Shown here: one piece after another, positions 7,982-15,827 of the stretch | How positions within the stretch are numbered: the stretch's first letter is position 1 | Layout of the letters: every line of letters begins with the position of its first letter | From: Clostridiales bacterium | GTDB taxonomy: Bacteria > Bacillota > Clostridia > Peptostreptococcales > Anaerovoracaceae | NCBI GenBank assembly: GCA_015058145.1 | Contig: SVCX01000002.1 | Coordinates: 1-64,000, forward strand | Direction of reading: 5' to 3' | Length of the DNA stretch: 64,000 bases | Translations under genes and position numbers: made by a program | Notes under the pieces: generated by a model | What the model saw: the letters and a program-made list of their open reading frames with translations, nothing else | Databases searched by the model: none | What the model was told of the DNA's origin: nothing

Positions 7982-8875
7982 TTAGTATTGGTAAACATCC
8001 TGATAATTCGAGTCGTCGCCGATGAAGTCGGCCTTCACCCCGTTGGATGAGAAAGACGGATCCATGCGTGTCCAGCCGCTCTCTTCCGTGCAGATCATGT
8101 TCCACGCATGGTAGCGGTTGTTCGGGGTCACGTAGCCGAAGATGATCTTCGTCGGGATGCCCTGACTGCGGAGCATGGATGCGGCAAGGCTGGCGTAGTC
8201 GAAACAGCTTCCCTTGCCTGTAGCTATGACTTCATCCAGATCGGGGACATAGCCCGGGCTTACCGTCTCAGCTTCTTCATAATCATATTTCACGTTTTTG
8301 CATATGTATTGACAAACCTGATCGACGAAGTCCTCTTCGTCGGTGGCGTTTGCAGCCATTTTCGCGGCTTCCTTCACGCAGACGGACTCCTCCGTGTAAT
8401 CGGCGTAGACGCTCGGCCGCACGAAAGGCGCGTTGGGGTCCACCAATGAAACGGATGCACTGGTGGAGTACAGTTCGCAATACAGGTTGCCGCTCACGTT
8501 CTCCATGACCTTGATGGTGTATGTGCCGTCGCCGCACTGGAGAGGAAAGATCTGAGGAACGCCGTTTTCTACATCATAGGTGAAGGCTTCATCACCCTTG
8601 AAAACCTGAAGCTTCAACCTTGCGCTGCTGTTGGCGAGCAGACCGAAGTAACCTTCTGAAACGCTCGACAAATCAACCTGCACTTTGCTGTTTCCCTGCG
8701 CGCAGTCCTCGTGATATTTCGCATCGTGATATTCTGCGTTGAAATCACCCTCACCGCCGCCTCCGGAAGAGGCAGCAGTGCCGGAACTGCTGCCGCAGGC
8801 TGTTAAACCCAGGAGCAGTATGGTTGTGATACAGCATACTATTGTTTTGAACTGGGTGAACATGATTCTCATCAT
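7982..8875 (-). CDS. Transglutaminase-like lipoprotein
   Basis: 297 aa with a lipoprotein signal ending in LLLGLTACGSS, so it should be lipid-anchored outside the membrane. The mature N-terminal part (about residues 45-165) is beta-rich and unassigned. The C-terminal part holds a transglutaminase-like papain-fold core with Cys in GKGSCFDYASLAASML, His in RYHAWNMI and Asp in TRMDPSF, the complete catalytic triad. Such proteins act as cysteine proteases or protein-modifying enzymes at the surface. It is convergent with larA, 52 bp away. The start is uncertain (GTG at 8878, ATG at 8875 or 8872). No operon partner is seen. Confidence 0.85.
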   Translation of the reverse strand: MMRIMFTQFKTIVCCITTILLLGLTACGSSSGTAASSGGGGEGDFNAEYHDAKYHEDCAQGNSKVQVDLSSVSEGYFGLLANSSARLKLQVFKGDEAFTYDVENGVPQIFPLQCGDGTYTIKVMENVSGNLYCELYSTSASVSLVDPNAPFVRPSVYADYTEESVCVKEAAKMAANATDEEDFVDQVCQYICKNVKYDYEEAETVSPGYVPDLDEVIATGKGSCFDYASLAASMLRSQGIPTKIIFGYVTPNNRYHAWNMICTEESGWTRMDPSFSSNGVKADFIGDDSNYQDVYQY

Positions 8876-8933
8876 CACAGTAATGATATCTCCAGATCAC
8901 CAATGCAATACAAACGCAAAAAAAAAAGAAACA

Positions 8934-8972
8934 GTGCTACGTTTTCTTTTCCAAAAGAGGAAAACGTAGCAC
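8934..8972. repeat. Palindromic repeat unit 1 (GTGCTAC family)
   Basis: A perfect 13-bp inverted repeat GTGCTACGTTTTC (8934-8946) / GAAAACGTAGCAC (8960-8972). Read on the minus strand it is followed by TGTTTC and a long T-run. This matches the tail of units 3 and 4 in opposite orientation. Confidence 0.85.
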
Positions 8973-9017
8973 TTATTTTTGCTCTGAAGATCATTTCGCT
9001 TCAACCATGAGGGACAA

Positions 9018-9056
9018 GTGCTACCTTTTCGAATCGAACTGACGAAAAAGTAACAC
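9018..9056. repeat. Palindromic repeat unit 2 (diverged copy)
   Basis: GTGCTACCTTTTCG (9018-9031) pairs with CGAAAAAGTAACAC (9043-9056) with two mismatches. It has the same core as units 1, 3 and 4. Confidence 0.75.
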
Positions 9057-9111
9057 TTTCTATAGGATTGCCTCGGTTCAGCCAACCCCAGACATCCTCT
9101 GATAACTGAAA

Positions 9112-9165
9112 GTATTACATTTATCACGTTTAGAGCGAAAAATGTAGCACTGTTCCTTTTTTATC
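9112..9165. repeat. Palindromic repeat unit 3 plus conserved tail
   Basis: GTATTACATTT (9112-9122) pairs imperfectly with AAAAATGTAGCAC (9138-9150). The following TGTTCCTTTTTTATC tail is nearly identical to that of unit 4 at 10558-10572. Confidence 0.7.
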
Positions 9166-9176
9166 GTTGGAGCTGC

Positions 9177-9243
9177 CTGTGGGTAAGCGGCGCGCGGCTG
9201 TGGGCAGCTTGCTGTCCACGGTTATGCGCCACTTATCCATAGG
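9177..9243. other. Cluster of four DnaA-box-like motifs in a GC-rich gap
   Basis: CTGTGGGTAAG (9177-9187), CTGTGGGCAG (9198-9207), TGTCCACGG (9213-9221) and ACTTATCCATAGG (9231-9243) each resemble TTATCCACA or its complement, within 70 bp. No dnaA, dnaN or rep gene is nearby. It may be an origin relic, an initiator-binding site or chance. Apart from the repeats and hairpin listed separately, the 8876-9521 gap holds no convincing gene. Confidence 0.35.
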
Positions 9244-9276
9244 CAACTCCTCTAAACAAAGCCTGTCCAGCGTTTC

Positions 9277-9363
9277 GGTCTGCTCCGAGAGCCGCCGCTG
9301 GCCGCCGGTGCCGACTGGGAACCGGCGCCAGCTATCCGGCGGCAGCGATCGGCGCAGCAGACC
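9277..9363. other. 87-nt GC-rich nested hairpin (possible structured RNA or ssDNA site)
   Basis: Five helices stack in register: GGTCTGCT/AGCAGACC (9277-9284, 9356-9363), CCGA/TCGG (9285-9288, 9349-9352), CCGCCG/CGGCGG (9292-9297, 9337-9342), CTGG/CCAG (9298-9301, 9328-9331), and CGCCGGT/ACCGGCG (9303-9309, 9321-9327). That is 29 pairs, with most unpaired bases on the 3' strand. The GC content is far above that of the flanks. An apparent reading frame across it has no protein character. Confidence 0.6.
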
Positions 9364-9521
9364 CGGGGAGCCCCCCTTGAGGGCGACCCGCAGCCTATTT
9401 TATTGATTCCTTTAATTATTCACTTGACTTTCCTGTTTTGATGATGTGATTTAATACCAATTATGGTAATAACTTTCTTTTATCGACGGTGCTTTGTCAT
9501 ATGTACTCGGAGGTCATCACT

Positions 9522-10505
9522 ATGCGTGTCACCCCAATTTCAGCCGATTCTTTCTGTGTGTCAATCGAGACCGCTCTTTTGACCCCTCTCGATATTGAGG
9601 CGTCGATGAAGAGAATCCAACGCGCTCTCAATCGCCTGCCCAATGGTAAGCTGATTGTTTCAAATCAGGACTCGCGAGTTGTTTTCTTTGCCGAGGTTGA
9701 TGGCAATAGAAAGTATCTTTCCAAGAAGAATCCCCTGCTCTATTCTCTCACACGGAGGCGGTACCAAACGATGCTGTTCAACATACTGAGCCTGACCCAT
9801 TCAACCCGTCAGTATGATATTAAACGACGCAAAGATCTCATTGTCAGGTTGCAGCAATTCATTCGCACCTGCGAGAAAGGAAATCTCGATATTGCGAAAA
9901 TCGTCCTGTCAAGCGCGCAGTACGCATGGTTTATAGGAACCTTTCGGCAAAAGTTCATCAATGAAGAGAAGGCCCTATGGACTGCCCGGGGACTGCCTGT
10001 CCGTTCTAAATCAGAACGGGACATTATCAACAAGTGTGACGATCTGGCGGTGCCTCTTCACTATGAGGAACGCATGATAATCAATGTTCGATCTCTTGTA
10101 GACAAACTGGAGGATGAGCTTTTAAGCAAAGGCTTTCTCCGCAGCCGGACCAGCCTTTACTCTTATATCAATGGTGAGATTCACTGGAATGTCCCTCCCG
10201 AGCTGGAATCAATGAACACGCACGGATCAATATGGCAGACATATTATCCGCCCAACGGAACTATTGAGATATATAACGACATCAAAGGAATGTTCGCAGA
10301 CGGAAGTATCTTTATTTGGGAACATGAGGGACTAATCCTCGAATTCATCTACAGAATCCACGCATCAGAGAGGGGTAGTGTTATGAAGATCACAAATGCA
10401 GTTGATCAAGAGAACTTTATTGAAACCTATGAGAACGATGTGGATACCCCTGAGAAGGTCATTGATATCATCGAGCGCAAGATTCTGCCGCGGCTGTGGT
10501 ACTGA
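9522..10505 (+). CDS. PD-(D/E)XK-nuclease-like protein of unknown role
   Basis: 327 aa from ATG at 9522 behind GGAGG (8 nt); upstream in-frame codons lack a ribosome site. The layout recalls a family common in gut Clostridia: an N-terminal region with RLPNGKLIVS, a basic helical middle, then GLPVRSKSERDIINKCDDL and GSIFIWEHEGL. The last two match the SKSE and (Y/F)WEH parts of a PD-(D/E)XK-like fold. The usual central PDF-type Asp motif is not visible. An insertion (LYSYINGEIHWN region) lies there instead, so catalysis may be lost. No partner gene adjoins it. It is enclosed by the GTGCTAC-type palindromes and sits in an otherwise empty island. Function unknown. Confidence 0.7.
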   Translation: MRVTPISADSFCVSIETALLTPLDIEASMKRIQRALNRLPNGKLIVSNQDSRVVFFAEVDGNRKYLSKKNPLLYSLTRRRYQTMLFNILSLTHSTRQYDIKRRKDLIVRLQQFIRTCEKGNLDIAKIVLSSAQYAWFIGTFRQKFINEEKALWTARGLPVRSKSERDIINKCDDLAVPLHYEERMIINVRSLVDKLEDELLSKGFLRSRTSLYSYINGEIHWNVPPELESMNTHGSIWQTYYPPNGTIEIYNDIKGMFADGSIFIWEHEGLILEFIYRIHASERGSVMKITNAVDQENFIETYENDVDTPEKVIDIIERKILPRLWY

Positions 10506-10519
10506 TACACATGAAAAAA

Positions 10520-10572
10520 TGCTACGTTTTCATCCATTCGGAATGAAAATGTAGCACAGTTCCTTTTTTGTC
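10520..10572. repeat. Palindromic repeat unit 4; bidirectional terminator
   Basis: TGCTACGTTTTCAT (10520-10533) pairs with ATGAAAATGTAGCA (10543-10556) with one mismatch. On the minus strand a T-run follows directly, ending the VWA operon. On the plus strand the tail AGTTCCTTTTTT follows the nuclease-like gene. The core and tail match units 1 and 3. Confidence 0.85.
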
Positions 10573-11764
10573 ACCTTACCAGCAGTTTCTTGATTCCCGC
10601 TTCCAGACCGCTCAAAGTCAGTTCGAACATCGGGAAGACCTCGCCCACATCGCGTATGGTCTCAGCGCCGTAGGTGTATTCCCACGTCCGCTTCGGGATC
10701 GGATTGAGCCAGATCTGCTTCTTGAAGCGCTTCTTGAACTTCATGAACCATTCCATCCCTGTCTCTCTATTGAAGAGGCCGATGATGGCATTGCCGCCTT
10801 TGCGGTAGAGTTCCGACGGCGCCATGGCCGCGTCTCCCACGAAGATTACTTTGTATTCCGCGTCCAGTCGATTGAAGACCCAGGTGGTCTCCACGGAGTC
10901 GCGCAGTTTGCAGTGCGGCGTGGTGTAGAGCTGGTCGTAGATGGCGTTGTGGAAGTAGTAGATCTTCAGGTCCTTGAAGTGGTTGGATCTGCTGACGGCC
11001 TGAAATAGCCTGTTGCAAAGCCGGCTGTACGGCAGCATGGACCCTTCCGAATCGATGAGCAAAAGCACCTTCACGGTGTTCTTCCGCGGCTTCTCGTAAG
11101 CCAGAGACAGCATGCCTCCATTCTCGCAGGTCTCGTCGATGGTCTTATCGATGTCCAGCTCCTTCTCCGTCGTATCCACGCGGGACGAGTACTGACGCAG
11201 CTTGCGGAACGCCATCTGAAAGCTGCGAATGTCCAGGATCGTATCCTCGCGGAAGTCTTTGAAGTTCCGCTCGCCGGCCACCTGCAGGGCGGTCTTGTGG
11301 CGACTCTTGCCTCCTACCCGGATGCCGCTCGGATGGTAGCCGCCCCGGCCCATCGGGGACGTGCCGCCGGTGCCGATCCAGTAGCTGCCGCCGTCGTGCT
11401 TCTCCTTCTGCTCTTTGATCCTCTCTTCGAACATCTTAAGGAGCTCCTCCAATTCCTTGGCGAAGAGCTGCTTGTCGCCGTGGTCCTCCAGATCGCGCTC
11501 GTTGTCGCTCTCGTTGAGCCAGCGCCAGAATTCCTCCGGCAGATCCTCCGGGGTCTCAATGCCCTGGAAGTACTCGGCGAAAATCTGGTCGAACTTGTCG
11601 TAGTCTGATTCAGTTTTTACCAGTATGCTCCGGCACAGCCGGTAGAATCCCATGAGAGACGAATCGGCGAGGCCCTTGTCCAGAGCTTCCACCAGAGTCA
11701 TCCACTCGTTGATGGATACTTCCAGCCCGCGCAGGCGGAGCAGATAGAATAATTCTAAAAACAT
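10571..11764 (-). CDS. VWA domain protein of the CoxE family
   Basis: 397 aa. The N-terminal half (FLELFYLLRLRGLEVS...) matches CoxE-like proteins. A Glu/Gly-rich middle is followed by a C-terminal von Willebrand A domain whose metal site reads LLLIDSEGSM (Asp-x-x-x-Ser, usual DxSxS form altered), with FVGDAAMAPSEL later. These proteins work with MoxR AAA+ ATPases as chaperone-like pairs for metal insertion or complex remodelling. The start ATG overlaps the MoxR stop (TAATG), so the pair is translationally coupled. The target is unknown. The DltD-like gene at the head of the operon is a candidate. Confidence 0.88.
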   Translation of the reverse strand: MFLELFYLLRLRGLEVSINEWMTLVEALDKGLADSSLMGFYRLCRSILVKTESDYDKFDQIFAEYFQGIETPEDLPEEFWRWLNESDNERDLEDHGDKQLFAKELEELLKMFEERIKEQKEKHDGGSYWIGTGGTSPMGRGGYHPSGIRVGGKSRHKTALQVAGERNFKDFREDTILDIRSFQMAFRKLRQYSSRVDTTEKELDIDKTIDETCENGGMLSLAYEKPRKNTVKVLLLIDSEGSMLPYSRLCNRLFQAVSRSNHFKDLKIYYFHNAIYDQLYTTPHCKLRDSVETTWVFNRLDAEYKVIFVGDAAMAPSELYRKGGNAIIGLFNRETGMEWFMKFKKRFKKQIWLNPIPKRTWEYTYGAETIRDVGEVFPMFELTLSGLEAGIKKLLVR

Positions 11765-12609
11765 TACCAGTTCCTCAGACTGTATCCTTTCGTCTTAATC
11801 TCATCAAAGGTATCGATGTCCTGATTCTTCTTCAGCAGCACGCCCAGGAACGGCATGTCCTCATAGAGGTCGCCTATGCTGACGCCGCTGATCATAAGAG
11901 CCTGGATCCAGTCCAGCAGTTCCGACGTGGACGGGAGCTTCTGCAGATCCTTCATCTCGCGGATCTTGTAGAAGGCCTCCAGGGCATTTGCGACCAGTTT
12001 CTTATCGATGTCGCCGTAGTGGACGTGGATGATCTCCTCCATCTTCTCGGCGTCCGGGAATTCAATGTAGTGGAAGATGCAGCGGCGCAGGAATGCGTCC
12101 GGCAGTTCCTTCTCCGCGTTGGAGGTGATGATGACGATCGGACGGTGCTTGGCTGTAATCGTCTCCTTCGTCTCGTTGATGTAGAACTCCATCTTGTCCA
12201 GTTCCCAGAGCAGGTCGTTCGGGAACTCCAGATCCGCCTTGTCGATCTCGTCGATGAGGAGCACCACCTGCTGATCTGACGTGAAGGCCTCGCCCAGCTT
12301 GCCCAACTTGATGTACTGGCCGATGTTCTTGACATCACCCTCGCCGAACTGTGAGTCATACAGCCTTTGCACGGTGTCGTAGACGTAGAGGCCATCCTGA
12401 GCCTTCGTTGTGGACTTGATGCTCCAGATAATCAGCGGCATCCCAAGGGATTCCGCAATCGCTTCTGCCAGCATGGTCTTGCCTGTACCCGGCTCGCCCT
12501 TGATCAGCAAAGGCTTCTTCAGGGCGATGGACACGTTGACGGCGTTCATCAGCTCGTCCGTTACTACATAATTGTCGCTTCCTTTGAAGACGTTCATATC
12601 TTTTGTCAT
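11764..12609 (-). CDS. MoxR-type AAA+ ATPase
   Basis: 281 aa with Walker A GEPGTGKT near residue 41, Walker B VVLLIDEIDKAD, sensor 1 (IITSNAEKELPDAFLRRC) and the Arg finger RRCIF. This matches the MoxR family of the AAA+ class. It likely forms a hexamer and acts with the coupled VWA protein. The ATG follows AGGAG by 7 nt and lies one base from the upstream gene's TAA. It is the middle gene of a three-gene operon. Confidence 0.93.
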   Translation of the reverse strand: MTKDMNVFKGSDNYVVTDELMNAVNVSIALKKPLLIKGEPGTGKTMLAEAIAESLGMPLIIWSIKSTTKAQDGLYVYDTVQRLYDSQFGEGDVKNIGQYIKLGKLGEAFTSDQQVVLLIDEIDKADLEFPNDLLWELDKMEFYINETKETITAKHRPIVIITSNAEKELPDAFLRRCIFHYIEFPDAEKMEEIIHVHYGDIDKKLVANALEAFYKIREMKDLQKLPSTSELLDWIQALMISGVSIGDLYEDMPFLGVLLKKNQDIDTFDEIKTKGYSLRNW

Positions 12610-12610
12610 C

Positions 12611-13939
12611 TTACTGCTCCTCTTGTTTTTGTTCTTCTTGTTTCTGTTCGGCTTCTTCCAGAATTCCGTCCTGCTCGTTTCTCTCCTGCAGGACCTGTTC
12701 TTTTTCTTTGTCTAATGCTTCTATCTCTTTCTTATTGAGGACTTTGCCTCTGTATTTGACTGTTTTCACCGGGCCGCCCCGGTCCGCCTTAATGCCGATG
12801 GTATCGATGCCGTTCTTCACATAGTCCTGATAGATTGCGTACGCATCCTCCCAGCTCTCATAGCCGGCCTCGCCTCTGCGGTCCGGCAAGCTGTAATGGG
12901 CTTTCAGATAAGCTGTCAGGTAGCGGGTGTACTTCTCGGCGCCCAGATAGTTCACGTGCTTGCTGTTGTAATAGTCTTTATCGAAATCCAGCCCCAGTTC
13001 CTCGTACATCTCCGGCCTGTTGAAATCCAGCACCGTGTAGCCGCGATCCCGAATCTTGTCGAAGGCTGTATTGAAAATTGGCTTCTGTCCCTTCAGGCAG
13101 CAGTACGGCGAAAGAACAAAGAGGACTTCATCTCCTTGAGCCGTCAACTTATCGCACTTGTCCAAGGTCGCATCCAGCGCTGTCTCTGCGATGTCTGACA
13201 GAGGCTCCCGCTTCTCCGAGACTCTGCCCGGGAACTGGTTCACCTGCTTGGTCGTGTTGAAGCTCATGACGTAGCCTTTGGTTTTGTTCTTCGTGGATGT
13301 GAGTTTGAAGTCACCCGGCGACATGTTGCCTTCGGAGAGCCTGCCGTGGTACTTCAGAATCGGGATGTAGTAGTCCAGCCCGTTTTCGCCAATGTCCCCC
13401 AGCATGCCTTTGCTTCCGTCCATCTGGGTGAAAGCCGTATCAATGGCGTCCTTCTTAATGGACGAATACTTCAGATTGTCCGTGACCCTGCGGATGTGAG
13501 CGTCGGTGATCAAGTCTCTGTTTTTGAGCACCCACCGAAGTTCGATGATGTACAGCTTCGGATCCTGGGTCTTCTGCACTTCGTCAATCAGATCCGGCAC
13601 AAAGAACATGGGCATTCCCATAGTCGCCACAGTGAAACAGGTGATTCCCTCTTCTTCATATGCCAGGGGGTTGATAAAGTAGCGGTTGGACGCGCTGGTC
13701 CCAAGATACATCACGTCGATGGTATTCTTTGGCTCCGCGTAGAACGCCTTGAAGGTCTGCCGGTTGGCGTCCGCGTCCCCCATGCTGAAGACCTTATTCA
13801 AGTAGCAGAACAAAAGCCCCGCACACAGGAGGAAAATCACTGCGCCGAGGACGAGTCTCCGCACCGTATGATTTTTAGAATGCGCGGTCGTTGCGGCTTC
13901 TGTTGACGTTTTTTCGTTTTGAGTTTCTCTACAATCCAT
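12611..13939 (-). CDS. Membrane-anchored SGNH/DltD-like protein with coiled-coil tail
   Basis: 442 aa. One transmembrane segment (about residues 29-50) follows a cytoplasmic N-terminus. The outer domain shows SGNH-type blocks: MYLGTSASNRYF (nucleophile Ser region) and a late DKDYYNSKHVNYLGAEKYT (His block). This is like DltD and the AlgJ/AlgX-type partners of MBOAT acyltransferases. The last 60 residues are a Glu/Lys/Gln coiled coil ending in a QKQEEQ repeat. An O-acyl transfer or esterase role outside the membrane is likely. It heads the MoxR-VWA operon, an unusual pairing. An MBOAT and a carrier protein exist at 44.1-47.0 kb and might be its partners. The start lacks a clear ribosome site. 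Confidence 0.7.
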   Translation of the reverse strand: MDCRETQNEKTSTEAATTAHSKNHTVRRLVLGAVIFLLCAGLLFCYLNKVFSMGDADANRQTFKAFYAEPKNTIDVMYLGTSASNRYFINPLAYEEEGITCFTVATMGMPMFFVPDLIDEVQKTQDPKLYIIELRWVLKNRDLITDAHIRRVTDNLKYSSIKKDAIDTAFTQMDGSKGMLGDIGENGLDYYIPILKYHGRLSEGNMSPGDFKLTSTKNKTKGYVMSFNTTKQVNQFPGRVSEKREPLSDIAETALDATLDKCDKLTAQGDEVLFVLSPYCCLKGQKPIFNTAFDKIRDRGYTVLDFNRPEMYEELGLDFDKDYYNSKHVNYLGAEKYTRYLTAYLKAHYSLPDRRGEAGYESWEDAYAIYQDYVKNGIDTIGIKADRGGPVKTVKYRGKVLNKKEIEALDKEKEQVLQERNEQDGILEEAEQKQEEQKQEEQ

Positions 13940-13961
13940 GCAATAGATATGTTTCAGTTTT

Positions 13962-14819
13962 TTATCTCAGTTTTATCCGTTTCAAGAGCGGTTTTTTCGA
14001 AATGTCAATGAAAAACCTATTCTTCTGAGTACATGTAGCTGCTACGGTTTGAACTATCTCAAGGCGCTCTTCTGCACTTTTGCAAGATGTTAACTGCTTA
14101 AACAGCTCCTGTATCTGTAATGATGTTTCATCTCTGGAATAAATCCATTCGTCCGTGTCCAAAACCATAGACTGCTTGGTCTGAGACTTCGTTTAATTAT
14201 GAACGCTTTTCCCCGAAAAGAAAATACCAGATTTAATACATTTACCCGGATTACCTGCATACACAGTGTTTGATTCAACAGCCTTGCCTGCCAAAACACA
14301 GTTAGCTGAAATTATGCTTCCAGACCCTATTTTCGTTCCTTTCAAGAGGGTAGCGTTCTGGCCAAGCCAAACATGATCTCCAATCAGTACACTTTTGCTC
14401 TTATTAATTCTTTTCTTATTGCTAATGTCATAAATGAGATGAGGGTCGGCTGTTCTAATCCATACACCAAACGAAAATACGCCTTCTTTGCCAATAAGCA
14501 GATTCTGTCTTTCTGAAACAATAGCAAACAGCGGTCCGTTAAAATAATTATCTGGGCCAATATAGACGGCAGTTTCCCGCCAAACATCCATTTTCAGCTT
14601 GTAAGCATGGCTCTTGTTATGTGATAAATAAACAACAGCGTTGTTTCCGCAGAAGTTTATTGCACTGTCAGACAACTTTACATCATCTTCAACAAAAAGA
14701 ATATTGCCCTTGCCCTTGAAATGTATCGCTGAGTTATCTAAAAATGAAGGTTCTCCAATAATAGTATTTTCTTCTAACTGGGATTTATCTTCTAACTGCT
14801 TATTGAATTCTGTAATCAT
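13962..14819 (-). pseudogene. Hexapeptide-repeat acyltransferase broken by an in-frame TAA
   Basis: From ATG 14819 (after GTGGAG) 208 codons encode a left-handed beta-helix acetyltransferase (VLIGDHVWLGQNATLLKG, IISANCVLAG, VYAGNPGKCIKSG). A TAA at 14193-14195 interrupts it, and the same frame continues for 76 codons (DTDEWIYSRDETSLQIQELF..., to TAA at 13962). The continuation is protein-like and follows the GNPGK motif, where relatives often carry a C-terminal helical tail. The substrate is probably a surface sugar. The gene is AT-rich compared with its neighbours. It may still yield a shortened active enzyme, because the beta-helix is complete. Confidence 0.65.
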
Positions 14820-14867
14820 CGTTTTTCTCCACTTTAATAGGGATCCGTAGGTGTCCTCTCATTCTCC

Positions 14868-14912
14868 ATACGACTCGTATTATAACAAAAAAGAGCCGCA
14901 GTTGCGACTCTT
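14868..14912 (-). promoter_or_regulatory. Terminator of the upstream gene fused to an extended -10 promoter with palindromic operator
   Basis: AAGAGCCGC/GCGACTCTT (14891-14899, 14904-14912) with TTTTTT on the minus strand ends the 14925-15770 gene. Its T-run leads straight into TGTTATAAT (-10 at 14884-14879). A perfect palindrome ATACGA-c-TCGTAT (14868-14880) overlaps the start site of the acyltransferase transcript. Confidence 0.6.
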
Positions 14913-14924
14913 AATCACGGATTA

Positions 14925-15770
14925 TCAGTAACACACGTGGCACTTTGTCAACCCCTTCTTCTTTGCCGTTGAAACTGACACTTTATATAATGCATACGCA
15001 TTTCTCAGCCCCCAACAATTCTTATCGCAATGATATCTTTTACCTGTCCGGGTGATATAAACGGTTTTTGAAGAAGAATTTTTAGGCTTTTTAACGACCT
15101 TAATTGTGCAGGTGGCTTTCTTGCCCGATTTCAGTGTGACAGTAATCTTAGCGGTTCCTTTTTTCTTAGCTTTGATTTTGCCTGCTTTCGTAATAGAAAC
15201 GACTTTTTTCTTGCTTGATTTCCAGGACTTAACACTATCGCCCGCTGCCAACCCCAGAACGGATTTCATCTGTTTGGTTTTACCTTTGTAAACGGTATAT
15301 TTCTTGGCAGTGAATTTAGCAAATGGCTTGAGCTTCGCAATGGCTCCTCTCTGCGAAGCATCACAATTGTAACAGTAACGTTCACACACTCCGGCGCGTA
15401 AGATTGTAGCGCCTGTAATCGTATGCCATTCACTCCAAACATGTTTTCCTGTCGCTGGGATCGCCCTATACTCTGTTGTCCAACAGTTCTCACAAAAACG
15501 GTACTCCTGGCCTTCCCATCTACAGTCAGCAGGCGAAACCTCGGTCCAGCCACTCCACTGGTGGGCAACTTTCGGTATTACATTCTCCTCTAATACCTCG
15601 CCGCACGCCGAACATTTTCTATGTTAGCGGCCTTCTTCTGAACAAGTTGCTTCTGAATCAGTGATCCACTCAGACGAATTGTGTTCACAATCATCATCTG
15701 CATAAGCTACTACTGTAATACAAAGAAATGCTGAAATGCATAGGATTAACACTGTAAGTAACCGTCTCAT
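14925..15770 (-). pseudogene. Secreted Cys-rich/Big2 Ig-like protein broken by an in-frame TAA
   Basis: ATG at 15770 follows AAGGAG and encodes a signal peptide (MRRLLTVLILCISAFLC...). A TAA at 15624-15626 stops it at codon 49. The same frame then runs on to 14925. The continuation holds two CxxC-type units (HRKCSACGEV, YRFCENC, ERYCYNC), a Big2-like Ig domain (KSSKKKVVSITKAGKIKAKKKG) and a terminal CHVCY. CAA to TAA would be the simplest lesion (inferred). The intact protein would be secreted and wall-associated. The remainder after the stop could be made only by reinitiation, without a signal peptide. Confidence 0.75.
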
Positions 15771-15827
15771 AATAATGTTCTCCTTCTCATCAACAAAACT
15801 GTCGGATTATTCCGAACACATTGTATC

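Noticed and set aside
9177-9243. Chromosomal replication origin
   Set aside because: No dnaA, dnaN, rpmH or gyr genes are nearby and the DnaA-box-like motifs are imperfect; listed only as a motif cluster.
9167-9406. 79-codon open frame across the GC-rich hairpin
   Set aside because: The product is low-complexity Ser/Arg/Pro-rich with no ribosome site. The base pairing accounts for the sequence better.
8934-10572. CRISPR array
   Set aside because: The repeated units are palindromes of variable sequence with irregular spacing, one copy lies 1.4 kb away, and no cas gene is present.
13962-15770. Reassignment of TAA to a sense codon, suggested by two in-frame TAA codons
   Set aside because: Many intact genes here end in TAA at the expected place (for example larA and both ATP-grasp genes), so local nonsense mutations explain the data better.
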